A stretch of DNA of 21,716 nt from an uncultured Ruminococcus sp. (GCA_902783065.1 CACZPV010000203.1:1-21716); one strand, 5' to 3'. Shown: positions 6,565 to 13,917, numbered from the stretch's first letter. The notes: generated by a model from the sequence alone, not told the origin. A program made the numbers and translations.

Positions 6565-7893
6565 ATGTACACTATAGAGGAAGTGAAAAATTTGAAAAAA
6601 CGTTATATTCTGATTGATTCGGAAAATGTTCAGAACAGGTTGTTTGAAATTATCGGCAATTCCCGTAAGAACGATAAGATTATTATTTTCTATACTGTCC
6701 ATCATTCAGGACGACTGGAGGATTTTCTGCTGAATGTCACTAAAATCAAGAATATTGAATTTGTAGAATGTATCTCAGGTGATAATGCACTTGATCTTCA
6801 GTTGATGGGAGTACTGTCATATCTGCTCAGAAAACACCCTAAACGTCAGTATGTGATATATTCAAACGATAAGGGATATACCACCGCTGTCGAACATTGG
6901 AAAGAAATGGGTTATGATGTACAACTGACCGAACTTGAATCTTCGTCAGCAAAGCCTGCTGTATTTGAATTTAAACCTAAGCCAAAACGAAAAAAGACAA
7001 CAGCCGGTTCATATCAGCGTCAATCAAAAACTGCTGTCAGAACCAGAATTAAAAAAGTTATGAATCCGCATGAAAATACTGCCGATCGTATTGATTCACA
7101 AGACAAATCAACTGCAAAAGACCAATCATCTGTATCGGCAGAAAAGGACAGCGTAAAAAAACAACCCCTTCCGGCACAGGAACAAGCCGGAAAAAACAAA
7201 CCTGACCATTCGGATCATAAACCTGTTCCTGATAAAAATATTTCCGATGAAAACAAACCGTCAAAATCAAACGGTGCTGTTGTTAAAAACGCATTGCTTA
7301 CAAACAAACAGTCTGCCAGCCGTCCTCAGTCAGCTAATCCGAAAGAGATCATTATTAACCCAAAAAGAGATCTTGTTCCGATAGAAGAAACACCTGCTGC
7401 CGTTGAAAAAAAACTCAACCGCCGAAATACTAAAAAGCGTGTCGAAAAAATGATTGATACTACCGCAGAGGACAAAAATAATGAACCTCATCAGATGTCA
7501 AATGCACAGTACATTACAGATATCTGCCGCAGTGTAAAAGCAAATGATCTGGTAATGATCAACCGAATACTCACGATCGGATTTGGCTCAGAAGGAGCAA
7601 AAGAAATCTACTCACAGTTTAAAAGTGACGAAACGTTTCGTAATGATATGATGCAGCTGTACCTGCCCACAAAACAGGAACGCCTTTACTCATTGATTGT
7701 AACTGCGCTGCGATTCAACAAACATGATGAAAATGCAGCTAACGAGATATGCAGCATCATCAGCCAGAAACGTTCTTCCAATCTGCAGGACGTTTATCAT
7801 AGTTTTATCAAGCGTATGCCAGGCTCTATGCAGCAAAGACAGGCAATATACAAAACCATTAAACCTTACCTTGCTGTTATTCAGAATCTTTAA
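6565..7893 (+). CDS. PIN/NYN-like nuclease-domain protein with charged linker and unknown C-terminal domain
   Basis: The protein has 442 residues. Residues of about 12-122 look like a NYN/PIN-like ribonuclease domain: RYILIDSENVQ (D18, E20), SGDNALDLQL (D73, D77) and YVIYSNDKGY (D102). These acidic residues sit where such enzymes bind a catalytic metal. Residues of about 130-300 are a low-complexity linker rich in Lys, Pro, Ser, Asn and Gln, probably disordered and basic enough to touch nucleic acid. Residues of about 305-442 form a helical domain I do not recognise. The start is uncertain: the ATG at 6565 has only a weak GGAA upstream, whereas an in-frame TTG at 6592 follows AGAGGAAGTG and would begin MKKRYILID. 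A weak promoter (TTGACC at 6501, TATACA at 6522) precedes it. No toxin-antitoxin partner is adjacent. Confidence 0.8.
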   Translation: MYTIEEVKNLKKRYILIDSENVQNRLFEIIGNSRKNDKIIIFYTVHHSGRLEDFLLNVTKIKNIEFVECISGDNALDLQLMGVLSYLLRKHPKRQYVIYSNDKGYTTAVEHWKEMGYDVQLTELESSSAKPAVFEFKPKPKRKKTTAGSYQRQSKTAVRTRIKKVMNPHENTADRIDSQDKSTAKDQSSVSAEKDSVKKQPLPAQEQAGKNKPDHSDHKPVPDKNISDENKPSKSNGAVVKNALLTNKQSASRPQSANPKEIIINPKRDLVPIEETPAAVEKKLNRRNTKKRVEKMIDTTAEDKNNEPHQMSNAQYITDICRSVKANDLVMINRILTIGFGSEGAKEIYSQFKSDETFRNDMMQLYLPTKQERLYSLIVTALRFNKHDENAANEICSIISQKRSSNLQDVYHSFIKRMPGSMQQRQAIYKTIKPYLAVIQNL

Positions 7894-7947
7894 AACTGAA
7901 GCATAATACTTATCATACTGTAGACACACACATTTAAGGCAATCACA

Positions 7948-8256
7948 TCATCCGACCCCAAGAAATAATCCGGAAACAAATGCCGATGCTGCTGCTGCAA
8001 GAGCTACCACAATCAGCGGAAGATCAAAATATGCCAGTATAAGTGCCACAGCTGTTCCAACAGATGAGGTTGCTATATTACCAGTACTGTAAAAAATAGC
8101 GGGCATTGTCATTGCACTTAGTACTCCATAGGGTACGTAATGGAGAAAGCTCCTGATGAATTTTGAACTGATTTTTTTACGGAATAACGCAAAAGGAATT
8201 ACTCTTATCAGATAAGTTACAATTGCCATTACAGCTATATATATCCATATGCTCAT
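7948..8256 (-). CDS. azlD: AzlD-family branched-chain amino acid export subunit
   Basis: This is a small hydrophobic protein of 102 residues with about four membrane helices, starting MSIWIYIAVMAIVTYLIRVIP. That start, with the TYLIRVIPF motif, is typical of AzlD. AzlD works with AzlC as a two-component exporter of branched-chain amino acids and some analogues in the cytoplasmic membrane. Its ATG overlaps the azlC stop by 4 nt (ATGA), indicating translational coupling. Length is normal for the family. The gene ends 54 bp from the convergent PIN/NYN gene and no obvious terminator hairpin is seen between them. Confidence 0.9.
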   Translation of the reverse strand: MSIWIYIAVMAIVTYLIRVIPFALFRKKISSKFIRSFLHYVPYGVLSAMTMPAIFYSTGNIATSSVGTAVALILAYFDLPLIVVALAAAASAFVSGLFLGVG

Positions 8257-8951
8257 GTATCATCTTCCTCCTCTTCAGGAAACAAAAGTGCTCCAAGTAA
8301 TGTTGCTGTAAGTGCACATAATATCATCGCAAAACCTCCGGACAGGAAAGGGACAACATATTTACAAAGAACACTTAACAATGCAGCAATAACTACAACA
8401 AAAAGAATACTCTTTTCTTTTTTAGCCGGCGGAATTATAATAGCAAGGAACATTCCATATAGCACAATCCCCAGTGCCGCAGTAATGGATGAGGGAAGAA
8501 TTTCTCCGGCTGCTGCTCCGAGAAGAGTACCCGTTACCCATCCCAGCGTAGATATTGCAATAATTCCATACATATAATTTGGAGTGATTTTACCTTTTTC
8601 AGTTGAACAAACAGCAAAAATTTCATCTGTAATACCATATGCTGCAATCAGTCTTTTAGGAAATGTAAAACGGTCATCAAGCTTTTGAGAAAGAGATAAT
8701 GCCATCAGCGCATATCGAATATTGATAATCAGCTGTACCGCCGCCATTTCCAGCAAAGTACCGCCTGCGGCAATGATTCCCACTCCCTGCGCCTGTCCGG
8801 CAGATGTCAGATTAGTCAGAGAAATCATAAATGCTTCAAAAACTGATATACCTGCCCCCTGCGCCATAATACCGAATCCGAAAGACACAGAAAGATAACC
8901 AAGTGCAATTGGGATTCCTGCCGCTGTACCCTTTAAAAAATCCGATTTCAT
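8253..8951 (-). CDS. azlC: AzlC-family branched-chain amino acid permease
   Basis: The large subunit of the AzlCD exporter has about 232 residues from the ATG at 8951 (MKSDFLKGTAAGIPIALGYL). The family motifs GFGIMAQGAG, SLTNLTSAGQAQGVG, NIRYALMALSLS and YGITDEIFAV are all present, with about six membrane helices. The frame is open further upstream to a TTG at 9032, but that codon is the -35 hexamer of the promoter and the transcript should start near 8999, so the longer version cannot be made from it. The chosen start follows GGATGGTG at 7-nt spacing and gives the normal family length. The protein ends in an acidic EEEEDDT tail that overlaps the azlD start. The pair probably exports branched-chain amino acids; the substrate is inferred from the family. 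Confidence 0.9.
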   Translation of the reverse strand: MKSDFLKGTAAGIPIALGYLSVSFGFGIMAQGAGISVFEAFMISLTNLTSAGQAQGVGIIAAGGTLLEMAAVQLIINIRYALMALSLSQKLDDRFTFPKRLIAAYGITDEIFAVCSTEKGKITPNYMYGIIAISTLGWVTGTLLGAAAGEILPSSITAALGIVLYGMFLAIIIPPAKKEKSILFVVVIAALLSVLCKYVVPFLSGGFAMILCALTATLLGALLFPEEEEDDT

Positions 8952-8966
8952 GAAATACACCATCCG

Positions 8967-9000
8967 AAAAAAATAGACTGCACCTTTTAACAGTGCAGTC
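8967..9000 (-). promoter_or_regulatory. Start-site hairpin with U-tract in azlC leader
   Basis: GACTGCAC and GTGCAGTC (positions 8993-9000 and 8976-8983 read on the minus strand) form a perfect 8-bp stem with a 9-nt loop, followed by TA and seven U residues (8967-8973). It looks like an intrinsic terminator placed at the 5' end of the azlC transcript, directly before the ribosome binding site. It may act as attenuator, 5' stabiliser or translation control. Confidence 0.6.
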
Positions 9001-9003
9001 ATT

Positions 9004-9032
9004 ATTGTAACATAAATTGTATAAAGGGTCAA
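9004..9032 (-). promoter_or_regulatory. Sigma-A promoter of azlCD
   Basis: On the minus strand, TTGACC (9027-9032) is separated by exactly 17 bp from TACAAT (9004-9009), with TGT just upstream forming an extended -10. The predicted start site is around 8996-9000, where the hairpin begins. Confidence 0.8.
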
Positions 9033-9061
9033 TTAGTTTAACACAGCCGCCGCCGAAACGC

Positions 9062-9105
9062 ATTTCCCTGGGGGAAAACCTTTATTTCCCTGGGGGAAAA
9101 CCTTT
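9062..9105. repeat. Perfect 22-bp tandem duplication
   Basis: The 22-base unit starting ATTTCCCTGGGGG occurs twice back to back with no mismatch, at 9062-9083 and 9084-9105. Only one unit is present in the other copy of the mosaic repeat, so this is a local duplication. Confidence 0.9.
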
Positions 9106-9210
9106 GTTTGAAAACAAAGGGTTATCCCCCAAACCCCTTTCCTAAAAAAACTGAAAATATTTATACGATCTATTCTCAAAACATTTGATCGCAACAGGAA
9201 ATACCAAACA

Positions 9211-9239
9211 TTGAATCAATAAAAGCAGACGACTGTAAT
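9211..9239 (+). promoter_or_regulatory. Promoter-like sequence inside the mosaic repeat
   Basis: TTGAAT (9211-9216) is followed after 17 bp by TGTAAT (9234-9239). It points toward the radical SAM gene about 200 bp downstream. The -35 and spacer lie within the 30-bp conserved block, but the -10 is not kept in the other copy. Confidence 0.35.
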
Positions 9240-9440
9240 AATGTTGAATCTGTGTTCAGTTGTGGTCATTAGTAAGGACCGGCGGCTCGCCGGTTGGTAA
9301 GGGTCCGGCGTCACGCTGGCAGCGGCGGTTGTAAGTGGGTTAAGGAAAAGGGATTGTCAAAGGGGAAAACCTTAAGAGAGCAATGCCCTCTTGTGGTTTT
9401 CCTCTTTGAATCGTGCCAGGCAAGCCGCATAGGAGGAAAT

Positions 9441-10358
9441 ATGTGGAACGGAAAAAGATATCATTCTCTTGATTACGATTTAAAAGAAAAATTCGGTGAA
9501 AAGCTATATAAACTTTCTCTGGACGGCGGAATGACCTGTCCCAACCGTGACGGAACAATCTCGACCGGTGGATGCATTTTTTGCAGCGGAGAAGGTTCCG
9601 GCGACTTTGCCGTGAAAAAAGGCTCTGATATTCACCAACAGATAGAACAAGCCAAACTACTGATCACTGATAAATTTCAAGGAAATCGATTTATTGCCTA
9701 TTTCCAGTCGTTCACCAATACCTATGCACCCACTGAATATCTCAGAGAGCTTTTTGGGAATGTTATTCAAAGAGATGATATCGCCGTTCTCGATATTGCC
9801 ACTCGTCCCGATTGTCTGGAACACGATAAGCTGCGGCTGATCGAAGAACTTGCAGTTGTCATTCCAGTATGGATAGAACTGGGACTCCAGACTTCCGATG
9901 ACAACACCGCCCAACGGGTCAATCGGGGATATCCGACAAATGTTTATGCAAAAGCTGTCAAAGAACTTCACGATACAGGTGCAAATGTCATTACACATAT
10001 GATTATCGGACTTCCACAGGAATCAAAGGAACAAATGCTCAATACAGCAAACTATATTTCATGCTGTGGTTCTGACGGCATTAAGCTTCAGCTGCTCCAT
10101 ATTCTTAAAGGAACCATGTTAGCGCAAATGTTTGAAAGAAATGAATTTGAAGCACTTACAGAAGAAGAATACATTTCTATTGTATGTGATATTATTTCAA
10201 TTCTGCCTGAAAATATGGTCATTCACAGGCTTACAGGGGATGGAAACAAACAAAAACTTATCGCTCCAAAATGGAGCGGCAATAAAAAACGGGTGCTTAA
10301 CCTAATTAATCATGAACTTAAAGTTCGCAATATTATTCAGGGATGTTCGCTTAAATAA
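9441..10358 (+). CDS. YhcC/TIGR01212-type radical SAM protein
   Basis: The protein has 305 residues and is a cytosolic radical S-adenosylmethionine enzyme of the TIGR01212 (YhcC/YtqA) group, a relative of Elp3-type enzymes. The start ATG at 9441 follows AGGAGGAA and gives MWNGKRYHSLDYDLKEKFGE, the family's usual N-terminus. The [4Fe-4S] ligands C33, C45 and C48 lie in CPNRDGTISTGGCIFC, the wider CX11CX2C spacing typical of this group. Further marks are RPDCL, ELGLQTSDDNTAQRVNRGY and HMIIGLPQES. The reaction of this group is not settled; a role in tRNA or another RNA modification is suggested by homology only. Upstream in-frame codons belong to repeat DNA. The gene stands alone and is convergent with spoIIE. 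Confidence 0.92.
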   Translation: MWNGKRYHSLDYDLKEKFGEKLYKLSLDGGMTCPNRDGTISTGGCIFCSGEGSGDFAVKKGSDIHQQIEQAKLLITDKFQGNRFIAYFQSFTNTYAPTEYLRELFGNVIQRDDIAVLDIATRPDCLEHDKLRLIEELAVVIPVWIELGLQTSDDNTAQRVNRGYPTNVYAKAVKELHDTGANVITHMIIGLPQESKEQMLNTANYISCCGSDGIKLQLLHILKGTMLAQMFERNEFEALTEEEYISIVCDIISILPENMVIHRLTGDGNKQKLIAPKWSGNKKRVLNLINHELKVRNIIQGCSLK

Positions 10359-10444
10359 ATACAGAATGTAGATTTAATTGTGAACATTATTATAGAATCT
10401 GCTTGACCCGTAAATTTCAGCAGCCTTGCCCACCCATTCTACAT

Positions 10445-12772
10445 TCAATTGTTCATTACCTTCATGGCAATAACTGTTATGTCATCATCGTGTCCGTCGT
10501 TTCGTCTGGCAATGGCTTCACTTGTGATGCTGTCCGCTAATTGCTGCATAGACTGATGCTCACGTGTAAGTATGATGTTTTCAATCCAATCTTCGCCTGT
10601 TGCTATCGCTCCGTCTGAAACCATTACAATAATATCTCCGTCATCCAGATCATCCTCCGTGTAAGTGAACTCGATCTGCGGTAAAATTCCGACGGGAAGT
10701 GACGGAGTTTCTACCCGATACATCTCCTCCTTTTTTCGTATAAATGAGAGAGCTGCTCCGGCTTTCATAAAATTTGTCTTGCCGCTGTACAGGTCAATCG
10801 ATACAATATCCAATGTAGCAAGGGATTCATCACCTGATTTTACCAGAAGGGCAGAATTCACAACCTTTAACGAACAATCATAGCCTAATCCTGCCTTAAT
10901 CAGCTTTTCCATAATACTCGATGCCATTCCTCCATCAACTGCCGCTCTGCCTCCTGTACCCATACCGTCACTGATAATTGATGTCATCTTACCGGTTCCG
11001 TCTGTAAAATATGTGAAATGATCACCGCATAATTTTCCATCACCGCTGATATGCTGTGCAGTTGCTATTTCCACATCCAGACATGGCCTCTCACACATAA
11101 TAATTCGTATCGTTCCAAAAGCCGTGGTAATACTGGGAGTATCAAATTTTCTTCCGCATACTTTGTTCAGTTCATGTACAAGCAGCGCACGGCGCAGTTT
11201 TCCGCTTTCCTTGTCGTTTATTTCTGCCTCTATCGTCATCCGACCCAGATAATCAATGCGGCAGCTAACGGCATTAGGTGTCAGTCCCATGTCTTTAAGC
11301 TTGACGGTGATTTTTTCCGTCAATTCATTGTCGAATACTTCATAATTTGAATATTCCTCTGCCATTTCTTCAAGAATTCCCCCAAGACCGCAAAACTGCC
11401 CTGCAACAACCTGTCTTACCTCATCAATCCTTTTTTCCGCTGCCTGTGATGCAACATAACTGCTGTATGCTTTATTGACAGCTGATGCCATCTCAGAGGT
11501 ACGGCAGCATTTCTGACGAAATTCTTCGCAAAAATCGGCAGGTGTGATCTCTCCTTCTGCTTTCAGTTTTTCTCCTGTCCTTTTCAATAAATCTATGCTT
11601 ACCCCGTCACGATGTTCCCAGCAGAAAACTCTCATACCACAGCGGCTGCATGTGTTTTCTACAGCGTTTTCATATACTCCCTCCATTGTTGGCGTAATAA
11701 TTTTAGAAAGCTTTTCCGAAACCGCCTCTACGTCATCGGATACATTCGACAGAGCCTTTGATGCAAAATCCAATCGCATGATAATCGATTTTCTCAGTCC
11801 CTCCGTATGCTCATCGTCATTTGATGATACAAATACGGCTCTGAGAAAATTTGCGGCATTCTCAGGCAAAAATAAAAAAATAACTGATGAGATCAGAATT
11901 TCATAAAACATAATAACAATTCTCTCCGGCTGCCCGGCCTGCAAAGAAGTAATTACGGCAGCCAATGTAAAAGAAATACACCCTGCTATTTTTCCGACAG
12001 GTGAAAACAGTCCGGCAATTAATCCGCCAAAAGCAAAACATGCACCGATAAAAGAAAATTCACTGCCGGCAAGACTCAATACTGCACCGGAAGCAATACC
12101 CGATACCGCACCTCCCGATATTCCTCCGTAACGTGCCGAAAACAGAATTACCAATACAGAAGCCACTCTGCCTACAGAGATATCGGCAACCTTCAATCCT
12201 GAAAGTGCCAGCAATGCAATACAGCCCGTAAGAATCAGGCTTGCAAGTTCCTGAGGCATCAGCATACCAACGGACCTTGTTCCTGACAAAATAACAGCTG
12301 TTCTGGAAATAAAATATGCTCCTGCTCCGGCAAGAAGCGATTCAGCAATATAAAGAATCAGATTTTTTGTCGTGAAACCGCTGACACTCATAACGGCAAG
12401 ACCGGTTGCAAACACCGGAAAAACAGCAACCACACTTGCATAAAAAGAATGAGAATTTAGTTTTTTTATATCACTCAACGTCCATCTTATGGCAATAACA
12501 GCAGCTGCGGCGGCAATATACCGAAAGCTGCCGGTACCGGATGGAAATATTATGTATCCCAAAATCGTACCGGCAAATGAAAAGAATACATATGGAAACG
12601 GAACCGCTGCCACTGCGGATACTCCAAAAGGTGCATAAGATTCAAAAACAGATGCCCCCGAAAATAAAAAGGAACAAGCAAATACAGCTGCACGAACAAG
12701 AAGCTTTCCTGCATTTTCGTGTGCGGCAAGATTATGAAAATCGACATTACGGACAAGTTCACTTATTTTCAA
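10445..12772 (-). CDS. spoIIE: Stage II sporulation protein E (SpoIIE phosphatase)
   Basis: SpoIIE sits at the polar septum in early sporulation and dephosphorylates SpoIIAA, which frees sigma-F in the forespore. The protein has about 775 residues, close to the Bacillus length of 827. Residues of about 25-315 are a multi-helix membrane domain. A cysteine motif (CSRCGMRVFCW) at about 375-385 matches a conserved SpoIIE feature. The C-terminal 200 residues are a PP2C phosphatase: SDGMGTGGRA near 602-611, VSDGA near 718 and DDDITVIAMKV near 762. The best start is the TTG at 12772, 5 nt after AGGGGTGG; a GTG at 12781 overlaps that site. Upstream lies a 21-bp-spacer promoter with a Spo0A-box-like sequence. 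The gene is monocistronic and marks the organism as spore-forming or descended from spore formers. Confidence 0.97.
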   Translation of the reverse strand: MKISELVRNVDFHNLAAHENAGKLLVRAAVFACSFLFSGASVFESYAPFGVSAVAAVPFPYVFFSFAGTILGYIIFPSGTGSFRYIAAAAAVIAIRWTLSDIKKLNSHSFYASVVAVFPVFATGLAVMSVSGFTTKNLILYIAESLLAGAGAYFISRTAVILSGTRSVGMLMPQELASLILTGCIALLALSGLKVADISVGRVASVLVILFSARYGGISGGAVSGIASGAVLSLAGSEFSFIGACFAFGGLIAGLFSPVGKIAGCISFTLAAVITSLQAGQPERIVIMFYEILISSVIFLFLPENAANFLRAVFVSSNDDEHTEGLRKSIIMRLDFASKALSNVSDDVEAVSEKLSKIITPTMEGVYENAVENTCSRCGMRVFCWEHRDGVSIDLLKRTGEKLKAEGEITPADFCEEFRQKCCRTSEMASAVNKAYSSYVASQAAEKRIDEVRQVVAGQFCGLGGILEEMAEEYSNYEVFDNELTEKITVKLKDMGLTPNAVSCRIDYLGRMTIEAEINDKESGKLRRALLVHELNKVCGRKFDTPSITTAFGTIRIIMCERPCLDVEIATAQHISGDGKLCGDHFTYFTDGTGKMTSIISDGMGTGGRAAVDGGMASSIMEKLIKAGLGYDCSLKVVNSALLVKSGDESLATLDIVSIDLYSGKTNFMKAGAALSFIRKKEEMYRVETPSLPVGILPQIEFTYTEDDLDDGDIIVMVSDGAIATGEDWIENIILTREHQSMQQLADSITSEAIARRNDGHDDDITVIAMKVMNN

Positions 12773-12837
12773 ATAAACCACCCCTATGAATAATTTGAAC
12801 CGGCAAACAACCGGGAAGTGTGTCTGTTGACAGTTCT

Positions 12838-12870
12838 ATTATAATGAACCATCTGAAAATAGTTTGTCAA
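12838..12870 (-). promoter_or_regulatory. spoIIE promoter with 21-bp spacer
   Basis: On the minus strand TTGACA (12865-12870) and TATAAT (12838-12843) are both perfect hexamers but separated by 21 bp rather than 17. The same over-long spacing is known for the Spo0A-activated sigma-A promoter of B. subtilis spoIIE. The start site would be near 12831, about 60 nt before the spoIIE start codon. Confidence 0.75.
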
Positions 12871-12873
12871 AAG
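12863..12873 (+). promoter_or_regulatory. Spo0A box-like site overlapping the spoIIE -35
   Basis: TTTGTCAAAAG at 12863-12873 differs from the Spo0A consensus (TTTGTCRAA-type) by little or nothing and overlaps the -35 hexamer on the opposite strand. A weaker candidate, TATCGAAAA on the minus strand (about 12885-12893), lies just upstream. Confidence 0.6.
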
Positions 12874-13092
12874 CAGTATACTTCAGTTTTCGATAATATA
12901 ATTATTTGCAGACAAATATCGTGTCCGGGGAAATTTCTCCCTGCCAAAATCCATGATAACTGATAATACTATCCACCGCTCATACTGCAAAAACACATTG
13001 CGTCCGTTCGTTTTTATAGTAACTATGTCGGCTTATCCCTTTTTCGTCAAAATGCCCAAAAATCATAATAAGATATATATTTGTTTATGTTA

Positions 13093-13121
13093 TGGACAAA
13101 TCACTCATCCTATGGTAAAAT
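13093..13121 (+). promoter_or_regulatory. Sigma-A promoter of zinc-ribbon membrane gene
   Basis: TGGACA (13093-13098), a 17-bp spacer and TAAAAT (13116-13121) preceded by TGG (extended -10) form a good promoter. It leaves a leader of about 100 nt with a small CTTCTGAAG/CTTCGGAAG-like inverted repeat. Confidence 0.7.
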
Positions 13122-13227
13122 AGAGGTGAGATACTTCTGAAGAAAACAATTCGGAAGCTGTCTACGTACAATTTTTTGTATTGGATTTTATATCATATCC
13201 GCAGTAATGCGGTCAGGAGGTTTTATT

Positions 13228-13719
13228 ATGAGATGTACATCATGCGGAGCCGAACTTCCGGAAGGAACAGCGTTCTGTACTTCATGCGGTGCAAAAGTTA
13301 TTAACGCCACCGTTCAGACACAGCCGTCCTATGACTCCAGCCAGAGTTTCCAGAGTCCCGTTCCTACAGCTGCTCCATCTACCTACAGCAGCTACAACCC
13401 AAATCAGCCCTATCAGTCACAGCCGCCTATGCAACAGAATTTTGCCCCGATGAATATGAATATGGAAGATACTACACCGATCAGCCCTTGGGGATATATC
13501 GGCTATAACTTCCTTTTTGCTATTCCGCTTGTGGGTATTATTATGCTTTTCGTATACGGTTTCGGCAGCAACACCAACAGGAATGTTAAAAACTATGCCC
13601 GTTCAATTCTGATTGTTTATGCAATCATTATTGTTATTTATGTTATTCTTTTCGCAATCCTCGGTGTTTCATTTGCAAGTATTGCTAACAGCTACAACTT
13701 CGCCGGTATCGGACTTTAA
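13228..13719 (+). CDS. Zinc-ribbon membrane protein with Q/P/S/Y-rich linker
   Basis: The predicted protein has 163 residues from the ATG at 13228, which follows a perfect AGGAGG at 7-nt spacing; an earlier in-frame ATG at 13207 lacks one. Residues 1-25 form a double-CxxC zinc ribbon (CTSCGAELPEGTAFCTSCGAK). Residues of about 30-85 are a low-complexity linker rich in Gln, Pro, Ser and Tyr, probably disordered. Two hydrophobic helices follow: YIGYNFLFAIPLVGIIMLFV and, after a NTNRNVKNYARS loop, SILIVYAIIIVIYVILFAIL. Zinc-ribbon plus membrane-helix proteins are frequent and mostly uncharacterised in Clostridia. The architecture is shared with the membrane protein at 21011-21715. It has its own promoter and terminator, so it is transcribed alone. 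Confidence 0.85.
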   Translation: MRCTSCGAELPEGTAFCTSCGAKVINATVQTQPSYDSSQSFQSPVPTAAPSTYSSYNPNQPYQSQPPMQQNFAPMNMNMEDTTPISPWGYIGYNFLFAIPLVGIIMLFVYGFGSNTNRNVKNYARSILIVYAIIIVIYVILFAILGVSFASIANSYNFAGIGL

Positions 13720-13724
13720 AAAAC

Positions 13725-13757
13725 TGCCGTCCATTTTGGGCGGCATCTATTTTTTTA
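13725..13757 (+). terminator. Intrinsic terminator of zinc-ribbon gene
   Basis: TGCCGTCC (13725-13732) and GGGCGGCA (13738-13745) form an 8-bp stem with one G-U pair, followed by TCTATTTTTTT. It starts 5 nt after the stop codon. Confidence 0.85.
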
Positions 13758-13789
13758 TTAAATTTTTTCGGGCAAAATTGATTTTTCTG

Positions 13790-13818
13790 TTGACAAAATG
13801 TTTTTTTTGTAATATAAT
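13790..13818 (+). promoter_or_regulatory. Perfect consensus promoter of tRNA-Pro
   Basis: TTGACA (13790-13795), exactly 17 bp, then TATAAT (13813-13818). Both hexamers are perfect. The start site would fall about 5 nt before the mature tRNA, giving a very short 5' leader. Confidence 0.9.
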
Positions 13819-13829
13819 AAACAAGCCGC

Positions 13830-13903
13830 CGAGGTGTAACTCAGTTTGGTAGAGTGCTTGGTTTGGGACCAAGATGCCGCAGGTTCGAGTCCTGTCACCT
13901 CGA
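13830..13903 (+). tRNA. tRNA-Pro (anticodon UGG)
   Basis: A 74-nt cloverleaf can be drawn. The acceptor stem is CGAGGTG/CACCTCG, the D stem ACTC/GAGT, and the anticodon stem CTTGG/CCAAG around loop TTTGGGA. The T arm is GCAGG-TTCGAGT-CCTGT and the discriminator is A. The anticodon at 13864-13866 is TGG, reading CCN proline codons. CCA is not encoded and must be added after transcription. It is a single tRNA with its own promoter and terminator. Confidence 0.97.
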
Positions 13904-13917
13904 CTTTAATTTTTAAT

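Larger units (their letters stand above)
9058..9322. repeat. Mosaic intergenic repeat, copy 1
   Basis: Four blocks appear in the same order as in the inverted copy at 17019-17174: GCATTTCCCTGGGGGAAA, then CCCTTTCCTAAAAAA with CTGAAA, then a perfectly shared 30-bp block at 9206-9235 (starting AAACATTGAATC), then TTAGTAAGG leading into GGCGTCACGCTGGCAG. This copy has extra material: a 22-bp unit in tandem (9062-9083, 9084-9105), a CCTTTGTTT/AAACAAAGG hairpin (9101-9120) and a GACCGGCGGCTCGCCGGTT palindrome near 9277. Confidence 0.85.
9033..9440. other. Divergent intergenic region filled by repeat DNA
   Basis: The 408 bp between azlC and the radical SAM gene consist mainly of the mosaic repeat (9058-9322). 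An open frame on the plus strand (from 9294) runs through the end of the repeat in frame with the radical SAM gene. It is an artefact of repeat sequence, since the real start is 9441. Confidence 0.6.
12773..13227. other. Divergent regulatory region between spoIIE and zinc-ribbon gene
   Basis: This 455-bp AT-rich gap holds the spoIIE promoter with its Spo0A-like box (12838-12893) and the promoter of the zinc-ribbon gene (13093-13121). Between them (12900-13090) lie more partial Spo0A-like sequences, for example CGTCAAAA near 13037-13044, but no gene or strong hairpin. Confidence 0.55.

Noticed and set aside
8960..9060. T-box riboswitch upstream of azlC
   Set aside because: The leader is too short and lacks the T-box core sequence and specifier stem.
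9294..9440. 49-residue N-terminal extension of the radical SAM protein
   Set aside because: It is encoded by repeat DNA and is Arg/Gly-rich. A strong AGGAGG site precedes the ATG at 9441, where family similarity begins.
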